A stretch of DNA of 32,534 nt from Calidithermus roseus (GCF_003574095.1 NZ_QWLA01000040.1:1-32534); one strand, 5' to 3'; counted from the first letter of the stretch, positions 5,881-14,719 are shown. Notes: generated from the letters alone by a model not told the origin. Made by a program: numbers and translations.

Positions 5881-7281
5881 ATGCTGGAAGTTAACCGCCG
5901 ATGCAACAGCATCGAAGAGCTCAGGCATGACCCTGAGCTTCTTGATAGTCCAGTCGGTCGTGTTTTTCCGGGCGTGAATCATTCACTCCGGGCGGTTCGC
6001 CCCGACCTACCCCCAACTTCAGCAGATATCGTGATTATTGGAGGCGGGATTATTGGCAGCGGCATAGCCTGCCACCTCTGGCACGTACCCAGCCTGCGGC
6101 GCCGGATGATCCTGCTGGAGAAACACTCCTTCCTCGCTGGGCAGTTCTTCCAGGCCATGAACGCCACCGGGCAAAGGGTCATGCGCAGCCCCTACGAGCA
6201 CCACATCGCCCCGGACGGCGACATGCAGATGCTAGACTTCGCTCGTCTTCACCTCGACCAGTTGACGTCGCTCGAGCGCGAGCAGGTCTGGCTGGGCCTC
6301 TCGGGCCAGCGCGCCGTAGTCCCGCTCGACGTGTTCATCGGCCACTCGACCCACATGATCGGGGTACATCAGCTCCGCAAGATCGCCTACCGCGCGCGGG
6401 TAATCTCGGTTAGACCTGACCCGGGGCGGGACGGATATCTGATCGCTACCGCCGAGGGGCCGGTCATCCGGGCCAAGACAGTCATCCTGGCAGCGGGCAA
6501 CCGCGAGGCTGTGTGGCCGCAGGTTTTCTCGGAGGCTGCCCGCCGCTATCCCGCGCAGGTGTGTTCGGTATACGCGAAGCCAGCGCTCAACCCGGGCCAG
6601 ACGATCGCCGTCGTCGGTAGTGGGCTCAGCGCGGCCCACACCATCCTCCGGGCGCTCGAGGCCGGAGCACGGCCCGTGTGGATCCTACGCCGCGAGGAGC
6701 GTTACCGGTGTGCCGATTTCGACACGGCTTATTTCCGAACGGAGGGTATTGCGCGGTTCCGGCGGCTGCCTAGCCTGGCCCGGAAGGTCGGTACGTTGCT
6801 GGAGGAATCCCGTGGCAGCATCATGCTGGAGTTCCTGCCGCGGCTGGGCAGCCTAGAAGAAGCGGGCGTCTTACGGGTTCACCGTCATGCCACGGTGTTG
6901 GCTGTCCGAGCATCAGCCAGCGGCCGCCTCGAACTCAACCTGTCATCGGGCGCCGATGAGCATGTGGACTTGGTGATTTTGGCGACCGGCCTATCCCCTG
7001 ACACGCAGCTTCTGCCGGATGAGGTCGAGCTCCTCGCCGATCGTTACCCGGTCCTGGAGGACGGCACGCTTGAGGTCAGCGGCCACCCAGGCCTCTTCGC
7101 AGCCGGGCCACTGGCCTCTTTGACGCTTGGTCCCGCCGCCAAGAACGTGGATGGGGCTAGGCTGGCCGCACAAGTGATCATCCCGGCACTCATCGAAAAA
7201 TTCAGTGGCAGCCGTCCAGCTTCCTTCACGGTTCGGGGGAATTTCGCCGTCAGTTTCCCGCTGAAGGCAGGTGTGCGATGA
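5881..7281 (+). CDS. FAD/NAD(P)-dependent oxidoreductase (flavin monooxygenase-like)
   Basis: This 466-residue flavoprotein opens with ~45 unusual residues, then has a GxGxxG dinucleotide fold (IVIIGGGIIGSGIACHLW) for FAD. A second one, IAVVGSGLSAAHTILRALEA, would bind NAD(P)H. The closing GLFAAGPLAS segment is the usual ATG-like FAD contact. The layout fits FAD/NAD(P) proteins related to flavin monooxygenases and amine N-hydroxylases; the substrate is unknown. The ATG at 5881 was chosen because a promoter lies just upstream, although the frame stays open into the iscB relic. Its stop overlaps the next start (ATGA). It leads a plus-strand cluster with an exporter and a P450, so a tailoring role in metabolite synthesis is plausible. 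Confidence 0.8.
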   Translation: MLEVNRRCNSIEELRHDPELLDSPVGRVFPGVNHSLRAVRPDLPPTSADIVIIGGGIIGSGIACHLWHVPSLRRRMILLEKHSFLAGQFFQAMNATGQRVMRSPYEHHIAPDGDMQMLDFARLHLDQLTSLEREQVWLGLSGQRAVVPLDVFIGHSTHMIGVHQLRKIAYRARVISVRPDPGRDGYLIATAEGPVIRAKTVILAAGNREAVWPQVFSEAARRYPAQVCSVYAKPALNPGQTIAVVGSGLSAAHTILRALEAGARPVWILRREERYRCADFDTAYFRTEGIARFRRLPSLARKVGTLLEESRGSIMLEFLPRLGSLEEAGVLRVHRHATVLAVRASASGRLELNLSSGADEHVDLVILATGLSPDTQLLPDEVELLADRYPVLEDGTLEVSGHPGLFAAGPLASLTLGPAAKNVDGARLAAQVIIPALIEKFSGSRPASFTVRGNFAVSFPLKAGVR

Positions 7282-7739
7282 CCCAGCACCGGTCAGGCGC
7301 TTACTACCTCCCCGAGGAAGAGTTGGAGCGCGCCATGGTACTCATGCGCTACGGAACGTCCGAGCTCCACGCGGTCTTCGGGCTCTGCCACGTCGCCCAG
7401 GATCTGACCGCACAGCTGTGCTGGATCGAACGCGCAAGCCATAGCGAGCGGGCTGCTGAGCTGTTGGAGGATCTGGAGGCAGAGGGGCAGCGCGAGGCCG
7501 ACAGCCTGATCCAGCTCTTGAAGTCCGCAATCTGTGAGGAATGGGGCTACTGCAGGCGCCGTGTGACGGATGGGCTCGGCGATCCCCGCCGCCTGGTTCA
7601 AGAGCTTTCCCGCCTCATTTACAACTACTTATGCTTAGACGAAAAGGGGGTGAGAGCCGTAGATCGATCTTGGGTACTCCTGGCAGCGGTAGTGCTTGCG
7701 AGATCAGACTTGGGAAAACTCTGCCGCTGTGCGGGTTGA
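7278..7739 (+). CDS. Unknown helical protein
   Basis: This 153-residue protein starts with a four-base overlap (ATGA) on the flavoprotein gene, so it is translationally coupled. It looks mostly alpha-helical, with stretches such as ERAAELLEDLEAEGQREADS and a hydrophobic helix near the end. Four Cys residues are scattered without a metal-site pattern. I do not recognise a family. Tight coupling suggests it works with the flavoprotein, for example as a helper subunit, but this is inference. A start downstream is unlikely because the protein-like sequence begins at the first residues. Confidence 0.7.
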   Translation: MTQHRSGAYYLPEEELERAMVLMRYGTSELHAVFGLCHVAQDLTAQLCWIERASHSERAAELLEDLEAEGQREADSLIQLLKSAICEEWGYCRRRVTDGLGDPRRLVQELSRLIYNYLCLDEKGVRAVDRSWVLLAAVVLARSDLGKLCRCAG

Positions 7740-7785
7740 GAGGAGTTAGGGTCTAGGTTTCCTTGCAGACACGACGGAGGGAAAG

Positions 7786-8442
7786 ATGCTGAGGTCGAAG
7801 GACTTGCACATGGCGGCTACCATCGACATGGAGAGCCGCACCATCATGGTCTCAGGGGCGATTGATGTCAACCGGGTCACTATCGTCATGCGGGTGCCGA
7901 TCCCGGAGCCCGGGGAATACACGCTGGTCAAGGCGGAGACCAACCTGACCGATGAGCCCTGGCTGTGCTGGCAGATCACCCTCGGAGAAGGGGTTTCGCT
8001 CCCGCTGCAAAACCCTACGAATCTGCTGCTTTCGCGCCAATTCCGCAAGGCCAAGTACCTGGCGGACCGGGGCGCGATCCTTTTCTGGGATGGCGAGGTC
8101 CGTCCGGGCGACGCCATCTTCAAGATGGCGCGGCTGAACATCTCCGGCAACTACATGATCCTGTCGCATAACCGCGGGGGGTTAACCGACGGCATCTTTG
8201 ACGAAGACGAGGACGAGTCCGACGATACCGGGCTTGAGCAGGACACCCCGCGGATCGACCTGCCCGGGGCCTTGGACCGCTACTACGAGCACATCACGAG
8301 GCACGGCTTCGGTGACGATCTGCCCAAGATTGAGGTCGAAACACCGGTAAGGATCGTGCAGCCTGGGGAAATCGACATCCTCTCCTTCACGAACCTCCCC
8401 CAAGCCCATTCGGGCGGCATCCGGCCGCGGGAGCGAGCCTGA
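7786..8442 (+). CDS. Unknown beta-rich protein with acidic segment
   Basis: This 218-residue protein starts at an ATG preceded by GGAGG with 5-base spacing. The N-terminal ~135 residues look beta-rich (alternating hydrophobics such as RVTIVMRVPIPEPGEYTLVK). They are followed by an acidic linker, DEDEDESDD, near residue 145, then a helical tail. No signal peptide or membrane segment is visible and no family is recognised. It lies 46 bases after the previous gene and is followed by an intrinsic terminator, so it probably ends the first operon of the cluster. The acidic run could mark a flexible or metal-binding region; a structural or carrier role is possible but not shown. Confidence 0.7.
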   Translation: MLRSKDLHMAATIDMESRTIMVSGAIDVNRVTIVMRVPIPEPGEYTLVKAETNLTDEPWLCWQITLGEGVSLPLQNPTNLLLSRQFRKAKYLADRGAILFWDGEVRPGDAIFKMARLNISGNYMILSHNRGGLTDGIFDEDEDESDDTGLEQDTPRIDLPGALDRYYEHITRHGFGDDLPKIEVETPVRIVQPGEIDILSFTNLPQAHSGGIRPRERA

Positions 8443-8464
8443 AGGAGTGCTGGTGCCGTTCAGA

Positions 8465-8489
8465 GGAGGCCTTATGGCCTCCGCTTTTG
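8465..8489 (+). terminator. Intrinsic terminator
   Basis: GGAGGCC (8465-8471), loop TTAT, GGCCTCC (8476-8482), then GCTTTTG. It separates the unknown-protein gene from the ABC exporter genes. TAGGAT at 8490-8495, 10 bases before the next ATG, may be the -10 box of the exporter operon. Confidence 0.8.
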
Positions 8490-8505
8490 TAGGATCAGCC
8501 GGCTT

Positions 8506-9492
8506 ATGATTGTCCTGGAGGGGGTTTCCAAACGCTACCGGGTGCTCGAGCCCGGGCGTGGCCTCGGGGGCTTCGTGCGGAGCCTGGTGAAGCCGCGTTA
8601 CCGGGAAATTACCGCCCTGGACAACATCAGCCTCACCGTCCCGCAGGGGCAGGTGGTCGGCTACATCGGACCCAACGGGGCAGGCAAGTCCACAACCATC
8701 AAGATCATCGCGGGGATCGTCCGCCCCTCGGCGGGTCGGGTTGTTGTGGCGGGCCGAGACCCGTTCCGCCAGCGCACCGCCCACCAGCTGGAACTCGGGG
8801 TGGTGATGGGCCACCGCACCCGGCTTTTCTGGGACCTGCCGGTGCTGGAGTCGCTCCGCTACCACGCCAAGGTGTATCGCCTCAGCCAGAGTGGATTGGA
8901 TCAGCGCATCGGTGCCATGGCCCGGCAATTCGGCATCGAGGGGTTGCTCTCGCAGCCGGTACGCCAGCTGAGCCTTGGACAGCGCGTCCGGTGCGACTTG
9001 GCCCTCGCCTTCCTCCACCACCCCAGGGTGCTCCTGCTCGATGAGCCTACCATCGGCCTGGACTTCGACAGCAAGGCGTTGCTGCGGTCCGCTATCCGTC
9101 AGGTGGCCTCTGATCTACAGACGACCGTCATCCTGACGTCGCACGACTTGGACGATGTTGAAGCCTTGAGCGATCGTATCGTCCTGCTCGACGAGGGCCG
9201 AGTCCTCTACGACGGAACCCTCCGACAACTCCGAGCCCAGCACGGCGTACTCCCCGAGCTCCGGCTAAGGCTCGAAGCCGGGGCGGATCAGGTGCGCGCT
9301 TGGCTTGAGGGGCTGGGCGGAGTACGGGAGGTCTACACCCACGACGGCTGGGTGTGCGTCGCCCATGAGGGGGGAGGAGCCCCTGCGGCTGTGCTTGCGC
9401 GCCTTCTTCCACAAACCCCGGTCAGGGAGATGACCACCCACGAACCCTCGATCGAGGAGGTACTCCGGCGGGTCTACCGGGGAGCAAGGTAG
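8506..9492 (+). CDS. ABC transporter ATPase (exporter type)
   Basis: This 328-residue nucleotide-binding protein energises the two permeases encoded directly downstream. Walker A is GPNGAGKS (residues 55-62), the signature is LSLGQR (155-160, with Leu in place of the common Gly), Walker B is VLLLDEP (175-181), and the H-loop His is in TSHDLDD (213). The long strand before Walker A and the ~100-residue C-terminal extension (from about 235) are typical of NatA/DrrA-like ATPases paired with ABC2_membrane_6 permeases. It lies 2 bases before the first permease start. Such exporters move antibiotics, lipids or peptides out of the cell, so here it may export or give self-resistance to the cluster's product. 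Confidence 0.93.
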   Translation: MIVLEGVSKRYRVLEPGRGLGGFVRSLVKPRYREITALDNISLTVPQGQVVGYIGPNGAGKSTTIKIIAGIVRPSAGRVVVAGRDPFRQRTAHQLELGVVMGHRTRLFWDLPVLESLRYHAKVYRLSQSGLDQRIGAMARQFGIEGLLSQPVRQLSLGQRVRCDLALAFLHHPRVLLLDEPTIGLDFDSKALLRSAIRQVASDLQTTVILTSHDLDDVEALSDRIVLLDEGRVLYDGTLRQLRAQHGVLPELRLRLEAGADQVRAWLEGLGGVREVYTHDGWVCVAHEGGGAPAAVLARLLPQTPVREMTTHEPSIEEVLRRVYRGAR

Positions 9493-9494
9493 AG

Positions 9495-10286
9495 ATGATC
9501 CCTTATACCGCCAACCTCCGTGTCGGATTTCAGCTGGCCCTCGCATACCGTAGAGCGGCCGCGGTCTGGGTCGTCGGAGAGCTGGCGCTCCTGGTGGCAT
9601 TTTACTTTTTGTGGCGCGCGGTTTTCCTTTCCGTACCCGCAGGGTCATTTGCGGATCGGGACTTCGCTGCTTTCTACTTGTACTTATTGACCGCGCGACT
9701 CGCAGCGCGATTCACCGGCGGGCCTGCCTGGGGGTTCTTTGCCCAGCGCGTCCGTGTGGGAACCGTTGTGTACGACTTGGTACAGCCGGTCGAACTGGAG
9801 TATGCCCTCCTAGCCCGGTGGTTAGGGCAGAAGGCCGGACAGTTGGTCATGGCGCTGCCGGCCTACGCCACCGCAGCGTTCGTCTCCGGGGCCTGGAGCG
9901 CTGGCGAGTGGCGGTTGGGGTGGTTCTTCCTGAGCCTGGTGGTGGGTTTTGCCTGTGCCTACTTTTTCGAGTTCTTGATGAGCCTCTCGGCTTTCTACAC
10001 TAGCGCGCAGCAGGGGATCAACGAAGCCAAGGCCCTGGTCGTGGCGCTCCTGAGCGGGGCATTTTTCCCCATTGACCTGCTGCCGGATCGCTACGCCCTT
10101 CTAGCCAGTCTGCTGCCTTTCCAGGCCTTTATCTACCTTCCTGCGCGCATGCTGCAGCCGTCCATGCCGGAGAGCGAGATCTTCCGCGGACTGGCGGTGC
10201 AGCTGTTCTGGCTCCTGGTGCTTGCTGCAAGCTCCCGCTTCCTCCTCGGACGAGTACGCCAGCGGTTCAACGTGCAAGGAGGATAA
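9495..10286 (+). CDS. ABC-2 type permease, first subunit (ABC2_membrane_6-like)
   Basis: This 263-residue integral membrane protein has about six hydrophobic segments, roughly at residues 25-45, 55-75, 110-135, 140-165, 175-195 and 230-250. Features such as the GTVVYDLVQPVELEY loop and the PFQAFIYLPARML segment are typical of PF06182-type permeases that work as a pair with one ATPase. It begins with ATG two bases after the ATPase stop and is followed without gap by the second permease. Together they should form a heteromeric exporter in the cytoplasmic membrane. The cargo is unknown; the surrounding oxidoreductase, P450 and aminoglycoside-modifying-like genes suggest a small molecule. Confidence 0.85.
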   Translation: MIPYTANLRVGFQLALAYRRAAAVWVVGELALLVAFYFLWRAVFLSVPAGSFADRDFAAFYLYLLTARLAARFTGGPAWGFFAQRVRVGTVVYDLVQPVELEYALLARWLGQKAGQLVMALPAYATAAFVSGAWSAGEWRLGWFFLSLVVGFACAYFFEFLMSLSAFYTSAQQGINEAKALVVALLSGAFFPIDLLPDRYALLASLLPFQAFIYLPARMLQPSMPESEIFRGLAVQLFWLLVLAASSRFLLGRVRQRFNVQGG

Positions 10287-11084
10287 ATGACCCACTACCT
10301 CGCCCTCGCGCTGGCCGCCCTGAGGCTGCAATTCGCGACCTGGAAGCAGTACCGGGTGGACTATACCGCTGGCGTGCTCACCGTGCTCCTGGAGCAGGCC
10401 CTGACCCTGGTGCTTTTCTCCGTCATCTTCACACACGTGCCGCAAGTCCGCGGCTGGACCTTCCCCGAGATGCTCGTGCTTTACGGGTTGAACCGAATGG
10501 CGCTCGGCCTTGCCGACACTCTGGGGGAGAGCCTATGGTGGGTCGGCAGCTACGCCCAGGACGGCAGCCTGCTGCTCTACAAGCTCCGTCCGCTCGGGGT
10601 ACTCTTCCAGCTCCTCACTGAGCGGATCCACTTCGAGCGGATTTCAGGATGCCTGACCGGGCTGATCCTGGTCCTCCATGGAGCGTCCGCGGCCGGGGTG
10701 GAATGGACTGCCGGTAAGGTTGCCACGGTCCTCTTATTTGTTCTCCTGGGCGCGTTCATCTATCTCGGGCTCATGATCCTGGGGGCTGCCGTAGCCATGC
10801 GGGTCATCGGCAGTTTGGACGCCATCACGACCTTGTGGAGCTTAACCGAGTTCGCCAAGTACCCGCTTCCCATCTTCGGTCGAACCGGGGCCTTTCTCCT
10901 GACGTTCGTCGTCCCGCTGGCGCTGACCGGCTATGTTCCTGCCGCTCTCCTGCTCGACGAGCACACACGCACAGCAGGCACCATCGCCCTTGCCGAGGCT
11001 TTGGTCGCTGCCGGCGCGTTCTTCGGCTTGTGCCTGCTGGCGTGGTCGTGGGCCCTCCGCGCTTATGAGGGGACTGGGAACTGA
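10287..11084 (+). CDS. ABC-2 type permease, second subunit
   Basis: This 265-residue membrane protein begins at the base after the stop of the first permease, with AAGGAGG 5 bases before its ATG. It has about six hydrophobic segments and the loop GSLLLYKLRPLGVLFQLLTE, the counterpart of the VQP loop in the first subunit (xLxRPLxxLFQxL). This is the usual second half of ABC2_membrane_6 exporters. The operon order (ATPase, permease, permease) and spacing support one complex. It likely ends the transporter operon, as 35 bases separate it from the next gene. No unusual feature is seen. Confidence 0.85.
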   Translation: MTHYLALALAALRLQFATWKQYRVDYTAGVLTVLLEQALTLVLFSVIFTHVPQVRGWTFPEMLVLYGLNRMALGLADTLGESLWWVGSYAQDGSLLLYKLRPLGVLFQLLTERIHFERISGCLTGLILVLHGASAAGVEWTAGKVATVLLFVLLGAFIYLGLMILGAAVAMRVIGSLDAITTLWSLTEFAKYPLPIFGRTGAFLLTFVVPLALTGYVPAALLLDEHTRTAGTIALAEALVAAGAFFGLCLLAWSWALRAYEGTGN

Positions 11085-11119
11085 GAGCCAACCTGCGGCG
11101 ATAGCGGTGGGGGTGCTTA

Positions 11120-12094
11120 ATGGGCATGAGGTATCGCAAGGTCGGTAAGTGGGGCCTTCAGGTCTCCGAGATCGCCCTGGGTGCCTGGGCCAGCTTCGGA
11201 GATTGCGTGAAGGATGTGGGCGAGGTCAAGAAGATCGTGTGTCTGGCCTACGAGTCCGGCGTCAACTTCTTCGATAACGCGGACACCTATGCGAACGGAT
11301 GCGCTGAAGAACTCATGGGCAGCGTGCTCGCCGAGTACCCACGCAGCACCCTCGTCCTCGCCTCGAAGGCGGGATGGCCTGTGTCCGGGTGTCCCAATAG
11401 CCAGGGCCTCTCCCGCAAGCACCTGCGCGCCTCTCTGCAGGCCAGCCTTCAAAGGCTACGAACGGATTATCTGGATATCTACTTTGCTCACCGCCACGAC
11501 CCGGATGTACCCCTCGAGGAGATTGTCACGACCATGAGCGCGTTCGTTGATCAGGGGCTTATCCTCTACTGGGGAACCAGCGAGTGGCCTGTCGCACGGC
11601 TGGCGGGTGCATGCGAGTTTGCCAGGGCGAATGGGCTGCATCCACCTATCTGCGAGCAGGTTGACTACTCGATCCTTTACAGGAAGCGGTGGGAAAACAC
11701 CCTGGCGCCGGAGGCGGAGCCGCTCGGATTGGGCTTGATGGCCACGAGCCCGTTGGCGATGGGGGTGCTCACCGGGAAGTACGACGACGGGATCCCCCCC
11801 GGTAGCCGGTTGGCCCGGCATAAGGTGCTGAAGGAAGCTCTGCTGACGCCTCACAACCTCGCTCGTGTGCGGGAATTGGCGGCGGTCGCTGCCGAGCACG
11901 GAATGACCCGGGCTCAGCTCGCGCTAGCTTGGGTTTTGCGACGCAAGGAGCTTTCATGCGCCATCGTGGGAGCCACCGGGATAGGGCAGCTTCAGGAAAA
12001 CCTTGGTGCGGCCGGGGTAGTGCTCGCACCCGAGGCCGTGGCACAGATCGAGCGGATTATAGGTGGCAAAAGCTCAACCGCGAGCACCACTTGA
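11120..12094 (+). CDS. Aldo/keto reductase (Kv-beta / YghZ-like)
   Basis: This 324-residue (beta/alpha)8 NADPH-dependent reductase has the full catalytic tetrad: Asp52 in FFDNADTY, Tyr57 in the same segment, Lys83 in LASKAG and His124 in YFAHRHD. The opening MRYRKVGKWGLQVSEIALGA and the late GATGIGQLQENLGA, which binds the cofactor phosphate, are typical of the Kv-beta group. Substrates in this group are aldehydes or ketones, including sugar-derived ones. ATG 11120 follows a GGTGGGGG site; ATG 11126 is possible. It lies between exporter and nucleotidyltransferase genes and may reduce an intermediate in the proposed biosynthetic pathway. Confidence 0.9.
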   Translation: MGMRYRKVGKWGLQVSEIALGAWASFGDCVKDVGEVKKIVCLAYESGVNFFDNADTYANGCAEELMGSVLAEYPRSTLVLASKAGWPVSGCPNSQGLSRKHLRASLQASLQRLRTDYLDIYFAHRHDPDVPLEEIVTTMSAFVDQGLILYWGTSEWPVARLAGACEFARANGLHPPICEQVDYSILYRKRWENTLAPEAEPLGLGLMATSPLAMGVLTGKYDDGIPPGSRLARHKVLKEALLTPHNLARVRELAAVAAEHGMTRAQLALAWVLRRKELSCAIVGATGIGQLQENLGAAGVVLAPEAVAQIERIIGGKSSTASTT

Positions 12095-12127
12095 CCACCT
12101 ACTGTCCTTATCGGAGTTGGCGACGGT

Positions 12128-12955
12128 ATGCACGCACGGGACAAACCTCTCCCGATCCTCCGAGCAACTACCCGCCGGGAACGCCTCGAGAGGGCCCGGC
12201 ACATCGCAGATTGGATCCTGGGCCATTACTCGGACGCGGTTGTGGCCATCGGAATCTATGGGTCCACCGCACGGGGCTCCGACGAGCCCTACTCCGACCT
12301 GGAGATGTCGGTCCTCATGCGAAGCTCACCCACCCCCGGCAGGGACGAGCGCTACGTGCAAGGGCTCAAAATCAGCGTCGAATTCCACACCGTGGGGTCG
12401 GTCTACCGGCGCCTGCAGCGGGTAGACCTGACCTGGCCCTTGTGCGTAGACCAGTTTGTCTCGGTCTTATCCCTGTACGACCCGGAGGGGCACTGGCCCA
12501 AGCTAAAGCTGCTCGTTGATCAGCTGCCGTCCGGATCGTTCGTGCAAGCCATTCGCGAGGGGATCGTGGGGGAATTGTTGGAGAACTTCGCCAAGCTGGA
12601 GAATGCCCGAAAACGCGACGACGCCCCTGCAATGCGATGGATCGCCTGGAACCTCGCGTGGGATGTGGCCATGATCTCCGCCCTCATGAACCGGGCATAC
12701 TTCACCTCTTGGTCGCGCACACCCGACGAGATCCTCCGACTGCCGTCGCTGCTGCCCGCGGTTAAGAGCCTCGTGGAGAAGTTCCGCAACGGCGATCTGC
12801 GCAGCGCCAAGGGGCTCCATCGTTGTTGCGAAGCCGCAGTGAGGGGGGTTGTGCAACATGTGGCAACCCTTGGCGTCCACGTCCAAGTCGAACCGTCCCT
12901 GGCAGGACCTCCCCGGGAGCAGATCGGGGGAGGTGGGCCCGGATCGAAACGATAA
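12128..12955 (+). CDS. Kanamycin nucleotidyltransferase-like protein (ANT(4')-type)
   Basis: The N-terminal nucleotidyltransferase fold has the signature GIYGSTARGS followed by DEPYSDLEMSVLM, giving the Gly-Ser motif and the Asp and Glu metal ligands. The later VDLTWPLCVDQFVSVLSLYD and IVGELLENFAKLENAR segments line up with the KNTase family, in which a Glu of the latter helix is the general base. Family enzymes inactivate aminoglycosides by adding AMP. Here, beside an exporter, it could be a self-resistance or tailoring enzyme, or simply a resistance gene. It is 275 residues long, about 20 more than the classic enzyme, with a Gly/Pro-rich C-terminal extension. Activity and substrate are not proven by sequence. 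Confidence 0.82.
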   Translation: MHARDKPLPILRATTRRERLERARHIADWILGHYSDAVVAIGIYGSTARGSDEPYSDLEMSVLMRSSPTPGRDERYVQGLKISVEFHTVGSVYRRLQRVDLTWPLCVDQFVSVLSLYDPEGHWPKLKLLVDQLPSGSFVQAIREGIVGELLENFAKLENARKRDDAPAMRWIAWNLAWDVAMISALMNRAYFTSWSRTPDEILRLPSLLPAVKSLVEKFRNGDLRSAKGLHRCCEAAVRGVVQHVATLGVHVQVEPSLAGPPREQIGGGGPGSKR

Positions 12956-12973
12956 GCGTTGTGGAGGAGGAGG

Positions 12974-13468
12974 ATGGCTAATAAGGACACCCGAACACTC
13001 GAGGAAAGGATAGAGGAACTACAGGCGGTGGTGACGAAGCTCTTCGTCCAAATGGATGCCCAGCGTATTGGAGGTCCGGGGAATGCCGGTGCTGCTGATG
13101 GCGGCGAGTTGCCGGACTTTGGCCCTTGGATGGACACGACATGTTGCTACGCCAGGGTCATCGCCCTTCGGACCGACCTCCAGGGTCGCTTCCAGTTTGC
13201 CACACTTAAACTGCTGCACGACTGCTCTGATGAGCGCCGACCTGCCTGGAGAGAGGGCGCCATCTTCGACCTGCGCAACCCGGCCTGGGAGGCTGAACTG
13301 AAGCGAGCCCAGAACTATGACCTGCTGGTTGGTGTAAGGGTTCTTCCGGACGGACGAGTCGTCGGGATCGAACTGGCACGCCCTAACAAGAAACCCCGGG
13401 CCTCGACGCCCGGCGTTTCCCAGTTGCGAGCGGAAAGGGCACCAAAAGTGGACAAGGAGGCTCCGTAA
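12974..13468 (+). CDS. Unknown protein with N-terminal coiled coil
   Basis: The ATG at 12974 directly follows a GGAGGAGGAGG tract; an upstream TTG in frame is less likely. The 164-residue product begins with a short coiled coil (TLEERIEELQAVVTKLFVQM), then a globular part containing PWMDTTCCYARVIALRTDLQ and ending in a basic, disordered-looking tail. I recognise no family. It sits 18 bases after the nucleotidyltransferase gene and 27 bases before the P450 gene, so it is part of the same operon. A role as an oligomeric accessory protein is possible. Its Cys pair (CC) has no visible metal-site context. Confidence 0.65.
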   Translation: MANKDTRTLEERIEELQAVVTKLFVQMDAQRIGGPGNAGAADGGELPDFGPWMDTTCCYARVIALRTDLQGRFQFATLKLLHDCSDERRPAWREGAIFDLRNPAWEAELKRAQNYDLLVGVRVLPDGRVVGIELARPNKKPRASTPGVSQLRAERAPKVDKEAP

Positions 13469-13495
13469 CTTTAGAAGGTGGTGAAGTCCAGAGCT

Positions 13496-14719
13496 ATGCC
13501 CCCAACGGCCCCAGTCCCACCCTTTGACCCCCTGTCGCCGGAGGTCCTTGCCGACCCCTATCCAGCGTACGCGCGCCTGCGTATGTCGGACCCTGTGCAC
13601 TGGGGGATTCCCCACACGCGCGCCGGAGCGTGGTATGTATTCCGCCACGCCGACATCGCGAGCCTCCTCAGGGATCCGCGGTTGTCGCGACGACGACCGG
13701 CTACTGGGAGGGGAGTCCCCTCTGGAAGACCCATTTCCGAGCCATACCGTGGCTTTTTGCGGATGATGGCTCAACAGGTGGGATTTCAGAATACTGTTGG
13801 TCACGCTCGTCTGCGGGCGGTGATGGGGCCGCTTTTGTCTCCGCGTGCAGTCGCTGGTGTAGTCCCGCGAGTCGAGTGGGTCGCCCGCAAGCTGCTACAG
13901 GACATCGAGGACCAGCATTCCATGGATGTACTCAACGAGTATGCTCTTCCGCTGGTACTCAGGGTGTTGGCGGAATTGCAGGGCGTTCCGGAGAGTTCGT
14001 TCGAGGAGTTGCGCGCCTGGATCGGGGTGATCTCCAGTGTGAGCTCTTCCTCTCCCAAGGAAGAGCTTCTAAGAGCCAACCGGGCGGTGGCCGAGTATGG
14101 CCAGCTGGTAGAAGGACTCGCGGGGGAGGCTGGGGGGAGCCCCCAGGGAACCGTGCTGGCTGGCATGTTAGCTGCGCGGGAATTAGGACAGGTCAGCCAA
14201 ACAGAATTCGTCGCGAACCTGCTGGCCTTGCTCGACGCTGGTACCCAGACCACCGCTGACTTCATTACGAACAGCGTGTTGGTACTCTTGAGCCACCAGG
14301 ACCAGCTCAAGCTTCTCAGGGAGGACCCGCAGTTGCTGGGCTACGCAGTCCAGGAACTCTTGCGCTTCGAAAGCCCAGTGCAGATCGTTGGCCGCTGGGC
14401 AACTGAGAGCTTCGTTTTTCAGGGTAAAGGGATCGAGCGGGGCCAAGTCGTGTACCTAGTCCTGGGCTCGGCTAACCGTGATCCCAGCTGGGTGAGCGAT
14501 CCGGACCGGCTTGACTTAAAAAGGAAGCTGGACCGTACAGCAGCCTTTGGCGGAGGAACCCACTATTGCCTAGGTGCCCCGCTAGCCCGCCTGATAGGGG
14601 GAAAAGCTCTAGAGATTCTTCTACAGTGGAAAGGCAGCTTGTCTTTGCAGACCAGCAGGCTTATATGGCGGCCCGCGTTCGGGTTTCGTGGGCTTACTGA
14701 GCTGAGGGTATCATGGTAA
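13496..14719 (+). CDS. Cytochrome P450 (bacterial class I type)
   Basis: This 407-residue soluble P450 has the heme-binding FGGGTHYCLGAPLAR with Cys358, the ExxR pair Glu287/Arg290 in ELLRFESPV, and a C-helix HARLR near 103-107. The I-helix reads LLDAGTQTTADF: the acid usually before the conserved Thr is Gln251, which may alter proton delivery. The family oxidises small molecules, often polyketide, terpene or peptide scaffolds, using ferredoxin partners; none is encoded here. ATG 13496 was preferred to GTG 13478 because GGTGG lies 14 bases before it. It is the last gene of the inserted cluster, before transposase remnants, and probably a tailoring enzyme. Confidence 0.93.
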   Translation: MPPTAPVPPFDPLSPEVLADPYPAYARLRMSDPVHWGIPHTRAGAWYVFRHADIASLLRDPRLSRRRPATGRGVPSGRPISEPYRGFLRMMAQQVGFQNTVGHARLRAVMGPLLSPRAVAGVVPRVEWVARKLLQDIEDQHSMDVLNEYALPLVLRVLAELQGVPESSFEELRAWIGVISSVSSSSPKEELLRANRAVAEYGQLVEGLAGEAGGSPQGTVLAGMLAARELGQVSQTEFVANLLALLDAGTQTTADFITNSVLVLLSHQDQLKLLREDPQLLGYAVQELLRFESPVQIVGRWATESFVFQGKGIERGQVVYLVLGSANRDPSWVSDPDRLDLKRKLDRTAAFGGGTHYCLGAPLARLIGGKALEILLQWKGSLSLQTSRLIWRPAFGFRGLTELRVSW

